Shown in pieces: positions 52,592-60,512 of a stretch of 60,512 bases of DNA (its first letter is position 1; each line of letters opens with the position of its first letter). The DNA comes from Pseudomonas sp. NFACC02 (GTDB lineage: Bacteria > Pseudomonadota > Gammaproteobacteria > Pseudomonadales > Pseudomonadaceae), in contig NZ_FOEO01000032.1 in assembly GCF_900110765.1 (NCBI RefSeq), positions 1-60,512 of the forward strand, in the 5' to 3' direction. Made by a program: the position numbers and the translations under genes. Below the pieces are notes generated by a model. The model saw only the letters and a program-made list of their open reading frames with translations, had not been told where the DNA came from and searched no databases.

Positions 52592-53524
52592 ATGAAACAC
52601 GAAATGAGTGAAGCGGATTTGAATCTCTTGCGTCTCACCTCTCCGATCCGGAGTTCTTTGGCAAAAAGAGTTTTGGCGCTTATTGCGAAACACCCTTCCG
52701 ACGCCGAACTACTACCGGGTGTCGGGCTGCACTTTCGGGATCAGCCTTTACCGCCAACCGGTTACTTTTATGAGCCCAGTTTTGCGGTTATTCTCCAAGG
52801 TGCGAAACGAATTAAGCTGGGCGATTCGGTTTTTCACTATGACGCCTCAAGGTTTTTGCTGACGTCCATGAACTTGCCTACAACGACCGAAGTCTTGGGA
52901 GCCACGGAAGATGATCCTTATGTGTCGGTGTTGATAAAGCTCAACCTTGATATCGCGCGCGAAGTGTTAGCCGATCTGGAGCTGAACAACTATGGAGAGA
53001 TCTGTTCAGACTCCGGGATGGCGACCGGGCCAGCCACAAACGAAATGTTGGAGTTGGTCTCTAAAACCCTGGATCTGTGCGACTACTCGGGTAACCCCGC
53101 TTATTTATGGGGAATCTTGCAGCGAGAGATCATTTATCGACTGCTGGTCGGCCCCATGGGCGCTCGGTTGCGCCAGACCGTTTTGACAGGCACGCAAAGT
53201 AACCGTATTGCGAAAGCTATCAATTGGCTTAAAGACAATTTCTCTCTTCCCATTAAAGTAGAAGACCTGGCGGGAAAAGCAGGCATGGGCGTTTCAACGT
53301 TTCATCATCATTTCCGGGCGATGACATCGATGAGTCCCCTGCAATATCAGAAACAGCTGCGCTTGCATGAAGCCAGGCGGCTTTTGCTTGCAGAACAGGC
53401 AGATGCATCCACCGTTGCATTCAGAGTGGGTTACGAGAGCAGTACCCAGTTCAGTCGTGAGTACCGCCGACAATTTGGCCAGCCCCCGATTCGAGACATG
53501 CGATCAATCATGGATATGTCATAG
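52592..53524 (+). CDS. AraC-family transcriptional regulator
   Basis: 310 residues. The N-terminal half is the AraC_N sensor type (GVGLHFRDQPLPPTGYFYEP, AVILQGAKRIKLGD). The C-terminal double helix-turn-helix runs from about residue 205: LKDNFSLPIKVEDLAGKAGM, then STFHHHFRAMTSMSPLQYQK, then VAFRVGYESSTQFSREYRRQ and FGQPPIRDMR. GAGGA lies five bases before the ATG. It is divergent from the SDR/alkene-reductase operon and is probably its activator, perhaps responding to an aldehyde; the paoABC genes follow on the same strand after 180 bases. Confidence 0.85.
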   Translation: MKHEMSEADLNLLRLTSPIRSSLAKRVLALIAKHPSDAELLPGVGLHFRDQPLPPTGYFYEPSFAVILQGAKRIKLGDSVFHYDASRFLLTSMNLPTTTEVLGATEDDPYVSVLIKLNLDIAREVLADLELNNYGEICSDSGMATGPATNEMLELVSKTLDLCDYSGNPAYLWGILQREIIYRLLVGPMGARLRQTVLTGTQSNRIAKAINWLKDNFSLPIKVEDLAGKAGMGVSTFHHHFRAMTSMSPLQYQKQLRLHEARRLLLAEQADASTVAFRVGYESSTQFSREYRRQFGQPPIRDMRSIMDMS

Positions 53525-53703
53525 CTCTGGGCAGTTTGGCTGGCTTGGCTCAGCCTGCTGCCAAGGCGCTATTCATGGCTTATTGCGCACAAGAGTAATA
53601 GGCAATCATCACAGAGAAACAGGCTCTCAAGGTACTCGTTGTCGCCCCTATAGTCTGGAAAGGAGCCAGCGCTAACCAAGGCTCAAGTACGTTGGGCTTG
53701 CGA

Positions 53704-54204
53704 ATGAAAAACGTCGAAACCATTACGCTGCATATCAACGGATCGGATCGTTCATTGGCTATCGATCCCCGTACCACATTGCTTGATGCACTGCGTGAGC
53801 ATCTAGGGCTGACTGGCACCAAAAAAGGTTGCGATCACGGCCAATGTGGCGCTTGTACGGTCCATGTGAACGGTGCACGCGTCCTGAGCTGTTTGACACT
53901 GGCCGTGCAGGCGGAGGGCCTGCCAGTCGCGACGATTGAGGGCCTGTCTCGGAGCGAGGATGAGCTGCACGTCGTGCAGGCTGCTTTCGTCAGACACGAT
54001 GCCTTTCAGTGCGGCTACTGCACGCCGGGCCAAATCATGTCCGCAGTGGCGTGTATTCGTGAGGGGCATGCGGGCTCTGACAGCGACATTCGCGAATACA
54101 TGAGCGGCAACATTTGTCGCTGCGGAGCCTATGCAAACATTCTCGAGGCGATCAAAGACGCGGCAGGATCGCTGGCCAAGGGGATCGAACATGAGACGCT
54201 TTGA
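53704..54204 (+). CDS. paoA: aldehyde oxidoreductase [2Fe-2S] subunit (PaoA-like)
   Basis: 166 residues from the ATG at 53704 (a TTG four codons earlier is possible). Two [2Fe-2S] clusters are visible: the plant-type site in KKGCDHGQCGACTVHVNG with a later Cys in LSCLTL, and the four-helix site in QCGYCTPGQ with NICRCGAY. Carries electrons from the molybdenum site to FAD in the heterotrimeric molybdo-flavoenzyme that oxidises aldehydes to acids. E. coli PaoA has a twin-arginine signal, but this protein has none; the signal-like segment is on the large subunit instead. It overlaps paoB by 14 bases. Confidence 0.85.
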   Translation: MKNVETITLHINGSDRSLAIDPRTTLLDALREHLGLTGTKKGCDHGQCGACTVHVNGARVLSCLTLAVQAEGLPVATIEGLSRSEDELHVVQAAFVRHDAFQCGYCTPGQIMSAVACIREGHAGSDSDIREYMSGNICRCGAYANILEAIKDAAGSLAKGIEHETL

Positions 54205-55183
54205 GTACCAGCGTGCATCGGATATTGCCGAGTCCGTTCGCCTCGCAGGCCAACCCGGCACTCGACTGCTGGGTGGGGGGACGAATCTGGTCGATCTCAT
54301 GAAGTGTGGCGTTGAGCGACCTGCAACACTCTTGGATCTCACCAGAATCAACGGCCTCGATCAAATTTACGTTGATTCCTCGCGGATGCTTATCGGCAGC
54401 CTCGCCAGGATGAGCGCAGTGGCCGATCACCCGGAAATAATGCGTCTCGCACCCGCCATCTCCGAAAGTCTCTGGCGGGCGGCCTCCGCGCAGATCCGGA
54501 ATATGGCGACGCTTGGCGGTAACGTGCTGCAGAAGACACGTTGTTCGTATTTCCGAGATACTACTGGCAATGCGCAGTGCAACAAACGCAGCCCCGGCAG
54601 CGGGTGTGCGGCACTGCGTGGCATCAATCGCAATCACGCGGTACTGGGCACCAGCGAATCATGCATTGCCGTTTACCCAGGCGACTTTGCCGTCGCGTTA
54701 GCGGCCTTCGACGGACAGATTCATATCCAGGGTCAGCAGCTTCGGGTCGTTCGGGCAGAAGATTTTTTCAGAGCACCCGGCGGCACACCTGATGTTGAAA
54801 ACGACCTCAGAGCCGGAGAGGTCATTACCGCCATCGAAATTCCTGTCACACCTGCGCTTCACAGCTCTCACTACTTGAAAGTCCGCGACCGCGCCTCTTA
54901 TGAGTTTGCGGCGGCCAGTGCAGCCGCAGGCGTGGAACTGGAGAACGACGGTCAGACGATCAAAGAAGTGCGGATTGCGCTAGGCGGGGTGGCAACCAAG
55001 CCCTGGCGATTACGCGACGTCGAAACTTCGCTGATTGGGCAGCACTTTACTGAACAGGTCATCAGGCAAGCAGCTATCCGCGCAACCGATGGTGCTCAGG
55101 TCTACGAGCACAATGCATACAAAATTGCCCTCATCCCCCGCGTCGTGACGCGAGCCTTGCTCCAAGCCAGGAGATCTGCCTGA
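54191..55183 (+). CDS. paoB: aldehyde oxidoreductase FAD subunit (PaoB-like)
   Basis: 330 residues from the ATG at 54191. The FAD-binding segments are RLLGGGTNLVDLMKCG and QIRNMATLGGNVLQ. KTRCSYFRDTTGNAQCNKRS followed by PGSGCAAL carries the Cys set of the extra [4Fe-4S] cluster that distinguishes PaoB from most xanthine-dehydrogenase FAD subunits. The overlap with paoA (14 bases) and one-base overlap with paoC indicate a tightly coupled operon. Confidence 0.85.
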   Translation: MRRFEYQRASDIAESVRLAGQPGTRLLGGGTNLVDLMKCGVERPATLLDLTRINGLDQIYVDSSRMLIGSLARMSAVADHPEIMRLAPAISESLWRAASAQIRNMATLGGNVLQKTRCSYFRDTTGNAQCNKRSPGSGCAALRGINRNHAVLGTSESCIAVYPGDFAVALAAFDGQIHIQGQQLRVVRAEDFFRAPGGTPDVENDLRAGEVITAIEIPVTPALHSSHYLKVRDRASYEFAAASAAAGVELENDGQTIKEVRIALGGVATKPWRLRDVETSLIGQHFTEQVIRQAAIRATDGAQVYEHNAYKIALIPRVVTRALLQARRSA

Positions 55184-57588
55184 TGGACCCGATTAATCTT
55201 GATCTCACCCGCCGCGAGATGCTTCAAGCGATGGCTGTCGGTGCCGCCGCAGGCGTATTGCCAGGCCAGGTGTCTGCCAGTGACGCGCCGAACGCACCGA
55301 CTTCTGCATCGGCCAACTCACCGATGGAAAAAGCGGGCTTGGGCGCGCCCGTGCAGCGGGTGGACGGGAAACTGAAGGTAACAGGGCTCGCCCCCTACGC
55401 CATTGAACACCACGTAGAGGGTTTGGCTTTCGGCGTTCTCGTGCAATCCACGATCGCTTCAGGCCGAATCACCCGGATGGTCGTGAAAGAGGCCATGGCG
55501 GCGCCCGGGGTAATTGCGGTGTATTCCCACCTTAACGCACCCAAAATCCTGCCGGCACGGGTTTACAGCAAAGGTGGAGCAGCAACGGAAAATTTCCTTC
55601 CGCTGCAGGACGACCGCGTGCTCTGGAATGGCCAGCATATCGGCTTTGTCGTAGCTGAAACCCTGGAGCAGGCCACCGAGGCCGCACATCTGATTCAGGT
55701 CGAGTATGAGGCGTTCACACCGACTCTCCAGGCGCAAGCTGATGATTCACCCGAGCTGCCGGTTGAAGAACTGAGTGTTAGCTGGGGGGATGCCGCGCAA
55801 GCGATGAAGACAGCGCCGGTGCGTGTAGACGGGGTGTATACCACACCGAGGGAATACAACGTTCCGCTCGAATTGCACGCCTGCATCGCGGCGTGGGATG
55901 GGGACGAATTGACGGTATGGGAGCCCAGTCAGTGGGTCGGCGGGGCAGGCGGGGTTATCGCTGAATGGATGGGCATCGGGGTGGACAACGTTCACGTCTT
56001 ATCGCCTTTTATTGGGGGCGGTTTCGGGAGCAAGGTGTCTCCACATCCACATGTCGCCATTACCTGCGCAGCTGCGCGAGCATTGGGGCGCCCCATCAAG
56101 ACGTCGCTGACGCGTCAACAGACGTTCACAGGTTACGGGGGACGCCCCAAGACTCGACAGGCTCTGTCCCTCGGTGCCAGGCAGGACGGAACGCTAGTTG
56201 CGATCAGTCACACCAGCTGGAATGAGACGGCCATGGAGGATATCCATCAGGAACCTTGCAATGCCGTCACGCCCCTGATGTATGCGGTGCCCAACTTTTC
56301 TTCGACACATTCCCTTCGGCGGGTACATACCGTAAATCCCGGATGGCTGCGTGCGCCTGGAGAGAATCCCAGCGCCTATGCGCTTGAAACCGCGATGGAC
56401 GAGTTGGCTTATGCGCTGGGCATGGATCCCCTCGAGCTGCGACTGAAGAACTATGCAGAATTCGATCATCAGGCCAACGCGCCCTGGACCACTCGCCGCC
56501 TCAAGGAAGCATACGCTGCCGGGGCGCAGGCCTTCGGGTGGGCAAAGCGCTCTCATCAGCCTCGTTCGATGCGAGAGGGTCGGGAGCTGATCGGCTGGGG
56601 AATGGCGTCAGGAACCTATCCGGTGCGCCGAACACCTGGCCAGGCCCAGATTACATTCCGCAAGGATGGACAATGGGTAGTTCGCAGTGCCGGGATCGAT
56701 ATGGGGACCGGAACGTACACCATCCTGGCGCAAACAGTCGCGGAAGTCTTCGGCGTACCGACCGATCGCGTTACTGTTCTATTGGGAGATACCAGCCTGC
56801 CACTCGCTCCTTTAGCGGGAGGCTCGCAGCTAGCGAATGTTCTGGTGGGTGCTGTGCACAAGGCCGCACTGAATCTGAAGAGCGCTTTGCTGAGACTGGC
56901 CACTGAGGCGAATCAATCGCCGCTTTTGCACACCAGGATCGAGGACCTGGCTATCCGGGAAGGCCAGATACGTCTCAAGCGCAGGCCAGCAAGTGGGCTC
57001 AACCTTGCGGCGCTGATGACCCTCTCCGGTCGTGAGACCGTCGAGGCGAGTGGCGATACCTTCGGCGAGAATGCCACCGCTCAAGATCGCTTTCAGGCAG
57101 GTCGAACCTTTAAGCAAATGGTCGCTCCGACCATGGGTGGATTATCGGCTCACGCGTGGAGCGCTCAATTCGTCGAGGTCCGGGTAGACGAGGATTTCGG
57201 TACCGTCCGAGTACGGCGCATGGTCGGCGCGTTCGACAGTGGTCAGGTTTTTAACCCGACACTTGCAAGAAGTCAGTGGATGGGGGGCATGATTATGGGG
57301 CTAGGACAGGCTCTTCTGGAGGATGGTGTTTTCGATCCCCAGACGGGTCGAGTTGTCAGCGCAAGTCTCGCCGACTATCTGGTTGCGGTGAACGCCGATG
57401 TGCCTGAAATAACGACGATTTCAGTGGGCGTACCAGACCTGCAGGCTACTGCTCTAGGCGGTAAAGCGGTGGGCGAACTGGGAATAGTCGGCGTGGCGGC
57501 GGCTATCAACAATGCTGTCTACCACGCCACCGGCAAGCGTGTGCGTGACCTCCCCATTACCATGGATAAGCTGCTAGTCGATAGCTGA
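55183..57588 (+). CDS. paoC: aldehyde oxidoreductase molybdenum subunit (PaoC-like)
   Basis: 801 residues. Binds the molybdenum cofactor and oxidises the aldehyde. Seen: GLGAPVQRVDGKLKVTGLA, IGGGFGSK, LRAPGENPSAYALE, MGTGTYTILAQTVAEVFGVP, and the terminal GGKAVGELGIVGVAAAINNA, where the Glu of GELG is the catalytic base. Residues 8-35 (TRREMLQAMAVGAAAGVLPG followed by QVSA) look like a twin-arginine signal, unusual for this subunit. The start overlaps the paoB stop by one base. No paoD-like cofactor-insertion gene follows, so maturation would rely on a chaperone encoded elsewhere. Confidence 0.85.
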   Translation: MDPINLDLTRREMLQAMAVGAAAGVLPGQVSASDAPNAPTSASANSPMEKAGLGAPVQRVDGKLKVTGLAPYAIEHHVEGLAFGVLVQSTIASGRITRMVVKEAMAAPGVIAVYSHLNAPKILPARVYSKGGAATENFLPLQDDRVLWNGQHIGFVVAETLEQATEAAHLIQVEYEAFTPTLQAQADDSPELPVEELSVSWGDAAQAMKTAPVRVDGVYTTPREYNVPLELHACIAAWDGDELTVWEPSQWVGGAGGVIAEWMGIGVDNVHVLSPFIGGGFGSKVSPHPHVAITCAAARALGRPIKTSLTRQQTFTGYGGRPKTRQALSLGARQDGTLVAISHTSWNETAMEDIHQEPCNAVTPLMYAVPNFSSTHSLRRVHTVNPGWLRAPGENPSAYALETAMDELAYALGMDPLELRLKNYAEFDHQANAPWTTRRLKEAYAAGAQAFGWAKRSHQPRSMREGRELIGWGMASGTYPVRRTPGQAQITFRKDGQWVVRSAGIDMGTGTYTILAQTVAEVFGVPTDRVTVLLGDTSLPLAPLAGGSQLANVLVGAVHKAALNLKSALLRLATEANQSPLLHTRIEDLAIREGQIRLKRRPASGLNLAALMTLSGRETVEASGDTFGENATAQDRFQAGRTFKQMVAPTMGGLSAHAWSAQFVEVRVDEDFGTVRVRRMVGAFDSGQVFNPTLARSQWMGGMIMGLGQALLEDGVFDPQTGRVVSASLADYLVAVNADVPEITTISVGVPDLQATALGGKAVGELGIVGVAAAINNAVYHATGKRVRDLPITMDKLLVDS

Positions 57589-58120
57589 GCAGCGTGCTTC
57601 ATCGCTGCTGACTGCGCTACTGGCAGCTCGCTCACCGCTGTCGTAAGTTTGTTTAAAGCCGTTAAGACATCCCGGTGCGCAGTGGTCTGCGGCGTCGTCG
57701 ATGAAAACATTCGTTTCATCGCTCACGCCGCAATTTGCCACTCAAATTTCCGGTGTCGTGAATGCACCGCAACCCGGCTAGAGATGCATCGGCAGTTCCG
57801 AACTCGATAAGAATATGCAACCTACGCACATTAAGTCTGCCTATCTCCCCAGTGTCTGCGCCCCTGCCGCAAATCCTGAACGTCAAGACGGCGTGTTTTT
57901 CTCAGCAAGGCATCCGCTCTTGAGACCGTTTTCTTCCCTCGAATATCTGGCCGTCACCCCGTTGAGGTGTAGCCAAGAGGCCACCTTCGGAGACAGGGAA
58001 AGAATGCGCGAGGCATTCTTGACAGCGTTGCAAAAACCTACACCAGCGATACAGAAAAACTCTATTTTTGGTCGCCGCAGGATCGGAGACAGGCGCATAG
58101 ACGACTGTGCTATTGAGCAT
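57589..58120. other. gene-free region after paoC with a perfect hairpin
   Basis: 532 bases between paoC and the convergent tetR gene. CGATGAAA (57699-57706) pairs perfectly with TTTCATCG (57714-57721) around a seven-base loop, flanked by GGCG and CGCC; without a T run it is only a possible terminator for the pao operon. Short frames elsewhere in the region lack start signals and recognisable products, and I see nothing else in it. Confidence 0.4.
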
Positions 58121-58684
58121 TCAGGCTGGAATCAGCCCTGCTTCCTGGTAACTCAACATCAAATCGTCAAATAGATTGATGTCCGCGGAGGTCCGCGCAA
58201 TCAGCTGCGCGCCAGCAACAGCGGTGTAAATGGCGCGTGCACGACGCTCACAGGCCGTCCCAACGTCCCAACCAGCATCTGTCAGCACTTCGGCAAGCCA
58301 TCTCACATTAACGTCCGCAAACGCCTTGACCTCTCTGGATACCTGATCAGGCAGATCTTCGTATTCTGCGGCCATGAAGCTCGACAGGCAGAGCCGGTTA
58401 TGGTCCTTCAAAGATTTACGAAAGATGGAGGGATACAGCTGCAAACACTGAAGCGGATCAGTGTTTGAGGCCCGTATCTCTTCAAGCATCGCCAGCGTGT
58501 CCTGCCAATAGCGTTCTGCGACGGCAGCGCCTAAATCCGCCTTGCTCGCAAAGTGATAGTAGATGCTTGCGTTCTTGATTCCGACTTCTTCAGCAATGCT
58601 ACGGAAATTGATACCGCTGTATCCATGCAGCTGTGCTGCGGATCTCGCCGCTGCCAGGATGGCCTCTCGGGCGTTTTCACTCAC
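58121..58684 (-). CDS. TetR-family transcriptional repressor
   Basis: 187 residues. The N-terminal helix-turn-helix is REAILAAARSAAQLHGYSGI followed by NFRSIAEEVGIKNASIYYHF (residues 6-45), a textbook TetR_N domain; the C-terminal ligand domain (about 60-187) fits the TetR_C group found with oxidoreductases and transferases. The start is GTG, with GAGGA seven bases upstream. Divergent from the glutathione transferase gene; two matching palindromes in the shared promoter are the likely operators. Confidence 0.85.
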   Translation of the reverse strand: MSENAREAILAAARSAAQLHGYSGINFRSIAEEVGIKNASIYYHFASKADLGAAVAERYWQDTLAMLEEIRASNTDPLQCLQLYPSIFRKSLKDHNRLCLSSFMAAEYEDLPDQVSREVKAFADVNVRWLAEVLTDAGWDVGTACERRARAIYTAVAGAQLIARTSADINLFDDLMLSYQEAGLIPA

Positions 58685-58725
58685 GTCGTAATCCTCACCT
58701 TGGATTCAAAATCGGTGTGCCGCGT

Positions 58726-58754
58726 ATCTTACTCGCTGGAAGTCTACCTGCCAA
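58726..58754 (-). promoter_or_regulatory. sigma-70-like promoter of the tetR gene
   Basis: On the minus strand TTGGCA (58754-58749) and TAAGAT (58731-58726) are separated by 17 bases, 42 bases before the GTG start. The -35 box lies inside operator 1, so a bound repressor would block it: an autoregulation layout. Confidence 0.55.
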
Positions 58755-58765
58755 TTGACAGGTAG
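58744..58765. promoter_or_regulatory. TetR operator 1
   Basis: Near-perfect palindrome CTACCTGCC-AATT-GACAGGTAG with one mismatched pair. It shares its core CCAATTGACAGG with operator 2, 57 bases to the right, and overlaps the -35 of tetR. Binding by the adjacent repressor is inferred from position and symmetry. Confidence 0.65.
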
Positions 58766-58800
58766 GGTGTTGACAGCGCAAAAAATCTACCTCAGTCTTT

Positions 58801-58824
58801 ACCTACCAATTGACAGGCAGGTAT
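58801..58824. promoter_or_regulatory. TetR operator 2
   Basis: Palindrome TACCTACC-AATTGACA-GGCAGGTA, the same core as operator 1. It ends seven bases before the glutathione transferase ATG and contains AGGT that could serve as ribosome site, so a bound repressor would block initiation or early elongation. Confidence 0.65.
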
Positions 58825-58831
58825 CACCGGC

Positions 58832-59533
58832 ATGAGCACTACACAGCAACGCGTTGACGCTTCCACTATTCCCTCGATGAAAATTTACGACTGGTTCGAT
58901 GGCCCGTATCCAGCCCGGGTGCGCATCGCTCTCGCCGAAAAAGGGCTGTTGCCGAATGTTGAGTTCGTTTCGGTAAACCTATGGACCGGCGAGCACAAGG
59001 AGCCTGAGTTTCTTGCTATCAACTACTCCGGCACACTCCCTGTGCTTGAGTTGCAAGATGGAACGTTAATCGCGGAGTGCACCGCGATTACCCAGTACTT
59101 GGATAGCCTGGACGGTCATCCGGTGCTTACAGGCGAAACGCCTCGGGAGAAGGGGCTGATCCATATGATGACCAAGCGCGCTGAAATCGAATTTCTCGAT
59201 GCCGTGAGCGTCTATTTCCACCACGCCACTCCAGGCTTGGGCCCGAAGGTCGAGCTGTATCAGAACGCCGAGTGGGGCGCCAAAATGGGCGAGAAAGCGA
59301 TCCGAGGAATGCGTTATTTCGACAACCTGCTCAAAGGTCAGCCATTCGTTGCCGGTAACACGTTTTCGATGGCGGACATCGCTGTGCTGGGCGGTATGAT
59401 CTTCGCCTCGTTGGTAAAGCTGCCGGTACCTGAAGAGTGCGTCGCGTTGCGAGCATGGCATGACAACATGCAGGAACGCCCTAGCTATCAAACCTGGCGT
59501 GCACTGGTGGAGCAAGGCGCTCCAAAAAGCTAG
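58832..59533 (+). CDS. glutathione S-transferase family protein
   Basis: 233 residues (an internal ATG at 58877 is a possible start, giving MKIYDWFDGPYP). The N-terminal thioredoxin fold has FDGPYPARVRIALAEKG, INYSGTLPVLELQDG (the cis-Pro) and the glutathione-binding LIAECTAITQYL; the C-terminal helical domain ends FVAGNTFSMADIAVLGGM. Conjugates glutathione to electrophiles or isomerises such adducts. Controlled by the divergent TetR gene. A broken insertion sequence begins within about 20 bases of its stop codon. Confidence 0.82.
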   Translation: MSTTQQRVDASTIPSMKIYDWFDGPYPARVRIALAEKGLLPNVEFVSVNLWTGEHKEPEFLAINYSGTLPVLELQDGTLIAECTAITQYLDSLDGHPVLTGETPREKGLIHMMTKRAEIEFLDAVSVYFHHATPGLGPKVELYQNAEWGAKMGEKAIRGMRYFDNLLKGQPFVAGNTFSMADIAVLGGMIFASLVKLPVPEECVALRAWHDNMQERPSYQTWRALVEQGAPKS

Positions 59534-59549
59534 TGCTTGAACCAATCGC

Positions 59550-60292
59550 ATCCACCGCAGTCTGCACGTTGTAGCCCACGATCCCCTTGCCGCCCGACAT
59601 CATCGAACGCGCGTCCGGATCGGTCAGTGAGATCTGCTTGTCTGGTGATGCTTCAAGTTTCACTTCAATCGCCTGCAGCTCTTTCATCTGCTGCTTTAAC
59701 TTCGCGATTTTCTCTTGCAGCCCGCCGCCCTTGGGGCCTGAAGGCTTGGATTCGTCTCGATCAGCGGCATCGAGAGCAGCCATGTAACGCGCGATACTGG
59801 CTTCGATTTCTTCCATCCGCCGCTTCAGCTTGGCGCTGGTGAAGTTGCGGTCGCGATGGTTGACCGCTTTGAATTTGCTGCCGTCGATGGCGACCAGATG
59901 CTCACTGAAAAGCCCCAGTTGCTGGCACAGGACAACGAACTGACGGCAGACGCCTCGAATGGCCTTGCTGTTGTTTTTGCGGAAGTTGGCGATGGTTTTG
60001 AAATCCGGCATCAGGCGCCCGGTCAGCCACATCCGCTCGACATTGCGCTGGGCTTCCCGCTCATGCGGTTGAGATAGCCGTAGATGTAGATTTTCAGCAT
60101 GACGGCAGGGTGATACCCCGGACGACCCGTTTCAGCCGGTTCGGCGTTTTCAAAGCCCAAGGTGGTCAGGTCAAGTTCATCAATGAAGACATCAACAACA
60201 CGCACCGGGTTGGTGTCGCTGACGTAATCGTCCAGACTTTCGGGAAGTAAGGTGCTCTGACCTCGATGCTCACCTTGGATGAAGCGCTTCAT
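59550..60292 (-). pseudogene. frameshifted, truncated IS1182-family transposase
   Basis: MKRFIQGEHRGQSTLLPESL at 60292 and GRPGYHPAVMLKIYIYGYLN are the N-terminal segments of IS1182-type transposases. The frame then breaks at about 60060-60066: LNR is followed out of frame by EREAQRNVERMWLTGRLMPD, so about 20 bases (the usual QSSRRL region) are deleted. The second frame continues with FKTIANFRKNN, LVAIDGSKFKAVN and ends at GYNVQTAVDA, near 59550, where the catalytic C-terminal part is missing. It cannot encode an active transposase. Confidence 0.75.
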
Positions 60293-60345
60293 GGGCAATC
60301 CTTGCGATGAAATCTTTGGGAATCATAGCAAGGGTTTGGGGGGGG
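59550..60345 (-). mobile_element. remnant of an IS1182-family insertion sequence
   Basis: The transposase relic plus about 50 bases upstream of its start, up to a run of G residues near 60342. One end is lost by truncation next to the glutathione transferase gene, and I could not identify terminal inverted repeats or a target duplication, so the right border is approximate. Confidence 0.55.
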
Positions 60346-60394
60346 CACACTCTGGGCCGATAGCTGCCAGCCAGAGCTAGCTGCGGCATTCCGC

Positions 60395-60512
60395 TCAACT
60401 TCCTGCTATCACTCTCGCCTGCCCATGGATCCTGCTCGCATCCTGCGACGGAGGCAGGCCAAACACCTTCGCGTAGTCACGGCTGAACTGCGTCGCGCTT
60501 TCATAGCCGACC
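60395..60512 (-). CDS. AraC-family regulator, C-terminal end (partial, runs off the window)
   Basis: The minus-strand frame entering from the window edge reads VGYESATQFSRDYAKVFGLP then PSQDASRIHGQARVIAGS and a stop at 60395. VGYES-TQFSR-Y---FG-PP is the second helix-turn-helix of AraC regulators and is closely similar to the matching part of the regulator at 52592-53524 (VGYESSTQFSREYRRQFGQP). The rest of the gene lies outside the window. Confidence 0.75.
   Translation of the reverse strand, partial: VGYESATQFSRDYAKVFGLPPSQDASRIHGQARVIAGS

Noticed and set aside
57815..58174. Plus-strand frame of 119 codons between paoC and tetR
   Set aside because: No ribosome site, no recognisable features, and it runs into the 3' end of the convergent tetR gene.

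Overview
The window is a stretch of Pseudomonas chromosome, most likely from a fluorescent or plant-associated species of the P. fluorescens / P. syringae side of the genus. The evidence is GC-rich DNA, Pseudomonas-type REP doublets, and a backbone whose order (xenB, pyeM, pyeR, ACP phosphodiesterase, olsA, olsB ... yceI, phospholipase D ... class I fumarase, sadC, ferredoxin reductase, pyruvate kinase, TPR lipoprotein, PilZ, DUF58, MoxR) follows what I recall of the P. aeruginosa PAO1 PA4356-to-PA4322 interval. That comparison is from memory and was not searched.

Layout. 1-9 kb is core: an ArsR-controlled MFS/Old-yellow-enzyme operon (pyeR-pyeM-xenB), the ornithine-lipid pair olsB-olsA, and a four-gene plus-strand operon (serine hydrolase, small Cys-rich membrane protein, YceI, phospholipase-D-type cardiolipin synthase). 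9-33 kb carries a Tc (toxin complex, ABC-type insecticidal) locus: a TcC/RHS gene on the minus strand, a DJ-1/PfpI protein and a ribbon-helix-helix protein, then TcA split over two large genes and TcB in one operon. A second TcC gene lies about 4.2 kb further on, beyond the core genes fumarase, sadC and a ferredoxin reductase. The two TcC proteins share the RHS shell but have unrelated C-terminal domains: one resembles phosphodiester glycosidases (NAGPA type), the other is unknown to me. One TcA/TcB delivery machine could therefore be loaded with two different toxins.

33.4-40.7 kb (minus strand) is a compact type VI secretion cargo module: PAAR tip, an unknown accessory protein, VgrG with a probable C-terminal transthyretin-like extension, a Tle5-type phospholipase D effector and a Sel1-repeat lipoprotein that is the probable immunity protein. 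It is bracketed by two 57-bp direct repeats. One is the working pyruvate kinase terminator and the other is a decayed copy, which suggests how the module entered the locus.

41-46 kb returns to core (pyk, TPR lipoprotein, PilZ, DUF58, MoxR). 46.4-60.5 kb is a mosaic accessory zone with gene wreckage (an internally deleted acetate kinase, an asparaginase tail, a frameshifted and truncated IS1182-type transposase). Between the remains lie an ornithine decarboxylase, an Old-yellow-enzyme plus two short-chain dehydrogenases divergent from an AraC regulator, a PaoABC-type molybdenum aldehyde oxidoreductase, and a TetR/glutathione-S-transferase pair with two palindromic operators. The common theme of that zone and of the xenB operon is handling of aldehydes, enones and other electrophiles. 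No tRNA, rRNA or CRISPR array was seen.
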